DNA from: Lysobacterales bacterium
GTDB lineage: Bacteria; Pseudomonadota; Gammaproteobacteria; Xanthomonadales; Rhodanobacteraceae
Reading direction: 5' to 3'
NCBI GenBank assembly: GCA_016721015.1
Contig: JADKJL010000001.1
Location: 62,001 to 126,000, forward strand
Length of the DNA stretch: 64,000 bases
A program made the position numbers and the translations under genes. Shown here piece by piece: positions 61,327 through 64,000 of the stretch; the first letter of the stretch is position 1, and the number at the start of each line of letters is the position of its first letter. Below the pieces are notes generated by a model, which was not told the origin of the DNA, made no database searches, and saw nothing but the letters and a program-made list of their open reading frames with translations.

Positions 61327-61468
61327 CGTTTCCAGTTTGGGTCGGCTTGAGCGCGCTCAAGCCCTGCCTGGCCGGCATTCGGCGTGCCGGGCAGGCAGGG
61401 CGAATCCAGCGACTGCCGGCGTTGGCTCGAATGTTGCTAACAAAGGTCATCCAAGCAATTGAACTGAC

Positions 61469-62671
61469 ATGAATTTTCATATTCCCACCGCCATGCAATT
61501 GACAGCCACGATGACGATGCTCATCGGACTGGCACTGGCGTTTGCAGTGACCGGCTACCCGCGATCACTGCAACAGCCGATGCGCCTGTGGGTGCGCGGC
61601 TTGCTGATCCAGCCGTTCTCGTATGCCTTGTTTTCGGTTCGCGGGGCGATTCCGGACTGGTTGTCGATCGTCGTCGGCAACGTCTTGCTAATTGTCGCAT
61701 TTGCCCACTTGATCCATGCCCTGCGTGTCTACAACGGGCGCCCGGATCGCAGCCAATGGCTGATCGGACTGGTCGGACTGACCATTCTTGGCGAATGTAC
61801 ATTTACCTATGTATGGCCGAGCTTGACGAGCAGAGTCGTCTTCATATCCCTCATCATCGCGGCGCTTTCCCTGCTTGGGGTCGCCGCGCTTTACTACCGC
61901 CACAAACGTGTCACCCGTCCCGAACATATCGTTGCGACAATGTTGATCGCGAGCATCGTGATCATGATGGTGCGCGTCGTCGCGGCGCCTTTTGCCGGCG
62001 TCGACGACCTGACCACGTCTTCCATCCTGCAAGGGGTCGTCTTCACCTTTGCCTCGCTGATGCCGGTCATCGCCACTTCGGGCTTCCTGTTGATGTGCGG
62101 AGAACGCCTGAACGAGGACCTGACCCGGCTGGCGACCATCGATCCGCTGACCGGCGTATTCAATCGGCGCACCATGACCGAACTCGCCAACAAGGAAATC
62201 GCGGCAAGCAAGCGTCACGGCCGCGCGTTGTCCCTGCTGATCCTCGATATCGATCATTTCAAGCGCATCAATGACCAGTTTGGGCACGAGGTGGGTGATC
62301 TTGCGCTTTGTCGCTTCGTCGGACTGGTGCGCGAGGTGATGCGCGAAACCGATACCCTGGCCCGCATCGGCGGCGAGGAGTTTGTGCTGATCCTGCCGGA
62401 TACCAACGCCAGCGCCGCTTACACGATGGCCGAACGCATCCGAAAGCGGCTGGATGAAACGGACTTCCCGGTCAGCGGCTGGCCGGTTTCGCTGCGCGCA
62501 TCAATTGGCGTTGGCACGCTCGGCCCGCAAATCAATCACCTCGAATCGCTGCTGCGTGCCACCGATCACGCGATGTACGACGCCAAGCGCGGTGGCCGCA
62601 ACCGCGTGGTTGCGGCGACGAGTCAGCATGTCGCCCCGCTGGAAAACGAGGATTCGGCGCCCCAAACCTGA
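61469..62671 (+). CDS. Membrane diguanylate cyclase
   Basis: A 400-residue protein with about six membrane helices in residues 1-210 and a C-terminal GGDEF domain (about 225-385). The active site is GGEEF in ARIGGEEFVLILP, and RETD precedes it by five residues, the inhibitory RxxD site. The domain opens with ATIDPLTGVFNRR. It should synthesise c-di-GMP in response to a membrane-related signal that cannot be identified. It converges with the TerC gene with a 2-base gap. Confidence 0.93.
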   Translation: MNFHIPTAMQLTATMTMLIGLALAFAVTGYPRSLQQPMRLWVRGLLIQPFSYALFSVRGAIPDWLSIVVGNVLLIVAFAHLIHALRVYNGRPDRSQWLIGLVGLTILGECTFTYVWPSLTSRVVFISLIIAALSLLGVAALYYRHKRVTRPEHIVATMLIASIVIMMVRVVAAPFAGVDDLTTSSILQGVVFTFASLMPVIATSGFLLMCGERLNEDLTRLATIDPLTGVFNRRTMTELANKEIAASKRHGRALSLLILDIDHFKRINDQFGHEVGDLALCRFVGLVREVMRETDTLARIGGEEFVLILPDTNASAAYTMAERIRKRLDETDFPVSGWPVSLRASIGVGTLGPQINHLESLLRATDHAMYDAKRGGRNRVVAATSQHVAPLENEDSAPQT

Positions 62672-62673
62672 TT

Positions 62674-63621
62674 TCATTCCGGCTTGGCAATCAAGCGGCT
62701 GGCTACCAGGGAACTGCCGATCAGCAAGGCAACCATGCCCAGCGAAATGCTGATGGGAACCTTGTAGACATCGACGATCAGCATCTTCACACCGATGAAC
62801 GTCAACACGCCGGCGAGGCCATAATTGAGCAGGTGGAAGCGATCGGCCATGCCGGCGACGAGGAAGAACAAGGCGCGCAGCCCAAGTACCGCGAACACAT
62901 TCGAAGTGAGCACGATGAAGGGATCCTCGGTGATCGCGAAGATCGCCGGGATCGAGTCGACGGCAAAGATCACGTCGGTCACGGCGAGCAGGACAATGAC
63001 CATGAACATGGGCGTAAACCAACGTACGCCGTCCTTGACCACGCTCAGCTTCGCCCCGCTGTACTCCTTGCTCAGGCGCAGATGGCCGCGCATCCAGCGC
63101 ATCAGCGGGTTGCTCTCGAAATCGGATTCGTCGTTGGGTGTGCGCACCATCTGGATGCCGGTGTAGACGAGAAAGGCACCAAACAGATAGAGAATCCAGT
63201 GATAGCGCTGGATCAAGGCCGCACCGACGAAGATCAGAATGGCGCGCAACAGGATCGCGCCCAAAATGCCGATCATCAACGCGTGCTTCTGCAACTCAGC
63301 ACTGACGCCGAAGCGCGAGAAAATCAGCATGAACACAAAGACGTTGTCGATGGCCAGCGCTTTTTCGACCACGTAGCCGGTAAGGAACTGCAAGGCGGTC
63401 TCATCGGCCGCTTCGGCACTGACGTGCCCGCGCAGCCACCACCACAAGCCGAGATTGAAGAGCATCGCCAGGGCGATCCAGGCGATGCTCCACAAGGCAG
63501 CCTCCTTGAACGCCACCTTGTGTGTACCGCCGGCGCGCAGCACCACGAAATCGATGATCAGGGCGACAACAACCACAAGGCCGAAGGCGACCCAGAGACC
63601 CGGTGTAGCGATGGTGTGCAT
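62674..63621 (-). CDS. TerC/Alx-family membrane protein
   Basis: A 315-residue membrane protein with about nine helices from the ATG at 63621 (MHTIATPGLWVAFGLVVVVA). TerC signatures are TGYVVEKALAIDNVFVF and LLAVTDVIFAVDSIPAIFAIT, each with acidic residues in the membrane that are thought to bind metal ions. It is close in length to E. coli Alx (321), a manganese exporter controlled by a yybP-ykoY riboswitch. A similar riboswitch lies just upstream, so manganese export is the most likely role rather than tellurite resistance. Confidence 0.93.
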   Translation of the reverse strand: MHTIATPGLWVAFGLVVVVALIIDFVVLRAGGTHKVAFKEAALWSIAWIALAMLFNLGLWWWLRGHVSAEAADETALQFLTGYVVEKALAIDNVFVFMLIFSRFGVSAELQKHALMIGILGAILLRAILIFVGAALIQRYHWILYLFGAFLVYTGIQMVRTPNDESDFESNPLMRWMRGHLRLSKEYSGAKLSVVKDGVRWFTPMFMVIVLLAVTDVIFAVDSIPAIFAITEDPFIVLTSNVFAVLGLRALFFLVAGMADRFHLLNYGLAGVLTFIGVKMLIVDVYKVPISISLGMVALLIGSSLVASRLIAKPE

Positions 63622-63694
63622 TGCCTGAACTCCGCAAACGAGATGCCCCGCGCCGGGAAAGGGCGAATCGGGCCGCGGTGGATTCCGGGCACAG

Positions 63695-63715
63695 CTTCGC
63701 CGTCGTTCGGCGAAG
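63695..63715. promoter_or_regulatory. Hairpin between riboswitch and TerC gene
   Basis: A perfect 8-bp stem CTTCGCCG/CGGCGAAG with a 5-base loop lies between the riboswitch aptamer and the start codon. It has no U-tract, and may be part of the expression platform. Confidence 0.5.
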
Positions 63716-63742
63716 GTCTTGCTCGCAAATACCGGAAACGCA

Positions 63743-63835
63743 TCGGTACTCACCTGCCGGACCGGGACCGGCGGGGCGGTCCGTGCTGACGATCACGGCA
63801 ACGGGAGAGCTACTCCCCTTCGTTTACACCAGCGA
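63743..63835 (-). ncRNA. yybP-ykoY (manganese) riboswitch
   Basis: On the minus strand, AAGGGGAGTAGCT (63809-63820) is the highly conserved yybP-ykoY core. It is followed by GTCAGCACG and, near the 3' side, GGCAGGTGAGTACCG, in the order of the two metal-binding loops that dock together around Mn2+. It lies about 120 bases before the TerC/Alx gene, and Alx-type genes are known targets of this class. Binding should raise expression when Mn2+ is high. The exact ends are estimates. Confidence 0.85.
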
Positions 63836-63875
63836 CTGTAACGGAATGCCTGCCGAAAGTCATGGTGGGGAAAGC

Positions 63876-63907
63876 GGGAGTGGGGAGTGGAGAATCGGGA
63901 GTGGGGG
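63876..63907. repeat. G-rich repeat unit
   Basis: GGGAGTGGGGAGT followed by GGAGAATCGGGAGTGGGGG, related to the repeats at 29654 and (inverted) 29880. Several closely spaced G-runs could form a quadruplex. Confidence 0.65.
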
Positions 63908-63936
63908 AAAAGCGAAACGATTTTCGCCCCAGGCCC

Positions 63937-64000
63937 GTAGGAGCGCCTTCAGGCGCGAGGCTTGCGCCGGAAATCAACAACATCGCGCCTGAAGGCGCTC
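63937..64000. repeat. REPIN at the window edge
   Basis: GTAGGAGCGCCTTCAGGCGC at 63937 and its inverted partner CGCGCCTGAAGGCGCTC at 63984-64000, cut by the end of the window. Same family as those near trpD and in lhr. Confidence 0.85.

Overview
The window is GC-rich chromosomal DNA of a gammaproteobacterium, most probably of the order Lysobacterales (Xanthomonadales), family Rhodanobacteraceae or a close relative. The placement rests on gene content and order: a copL-copA-copB copper operon with the xanthomonad-type CopL leader protein; trpG-trpD-trpC followed by a clp (Crp-like) regulator, speD, coq7 and rplM-rpsI; ygfB-pepP; a TIGR02449 protein with zapA, 6S RNA, fthFS, an EVE protein and rpiA; phhA with a divergent Lrp regulator; and extragenic palindromes built around GCGGCTTCAGCCGC. 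No phage, plasmid, insertion-sequence or CRISPR genes were found.

Layout. (a) 1-14 kb is accessory. It holds the end of a diguanylate cyclase, a broken beta-helix gene, four large secreted proteins on the minus strand (FG-GAP, two beta-helix proteins, one Calx-beta/propeller protein), and an ECF sigma factor translationally coupled to a transmembrane Ser/Thr kinase with a TPR-like tail. A decayed 5' copy of a radical SAM gene lies at 3.65 kb and the intact gene at 14.0 kb, so the accessory block is bracketed by a partial duplication. (b) 15-19 kb: the antiporter ybaL, then a LysR/pirin pair, then a decayed 3' copy of ybaL, which is the mirror-image scar. (c) 19-24 kb: copper operon copL-copA-copB-(cytochrome c/His-rich/NTF2 fusion)-DUF305. 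(d) 24-36 kb: conserved housekeeping (trpGDC, HAD, clp, speD, coq7, Fe-S oxidoreductase, rplM, rpsI, tRNA-Gln, cydP-cydA-cydB-cydX). (e) 36-43 kb: envelope and proteolysis (mprF, NlpC/P60, AcvB/VirJ-type lipid hydrolase, pepP, ygfB). (f) 43-50 kb: a 1,523-residue propeller-PAS-GGDEF-EAL sensor, then cell division, 6S RNA and folate genes. (g) 50-59 kb: thioredoxin, lhr helicase, a small cupredoxin, a HipA-like kinase/DUF3037 pair, an SRPBCC protein and a low-GC secreted orphan. (h) 59-64 kb: phhA/lrp, rhomboid protease, a membrane diguanylate cyclase, and a TerC-family protein behind a yybP-ykoY (manganese) riboswitch.

Functional links. Three proteins carry GGDEF domains, all with an intact inhibitory RxxD site, and a Clp-family regulator (a c-di-GMP receptor in Xanthomonas) is in the same window. 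The most unusual signal is a short C-terminal tail of the form [IL]-F-x-[DN]-x-F-[ED]. It ends five otherwise unrelated secreted proteins (four at 1-10 kb, one cupredoxin at 55 kb), and in two of them directly follows a choice-of-anchor Q type ending. This looks like an undescribed sorting, processing or surface-attachment signal. REP/REPIN palindromes have landed in coding DNA: one supplies the trpD stop codon, and two are translated in frame inside lhr.
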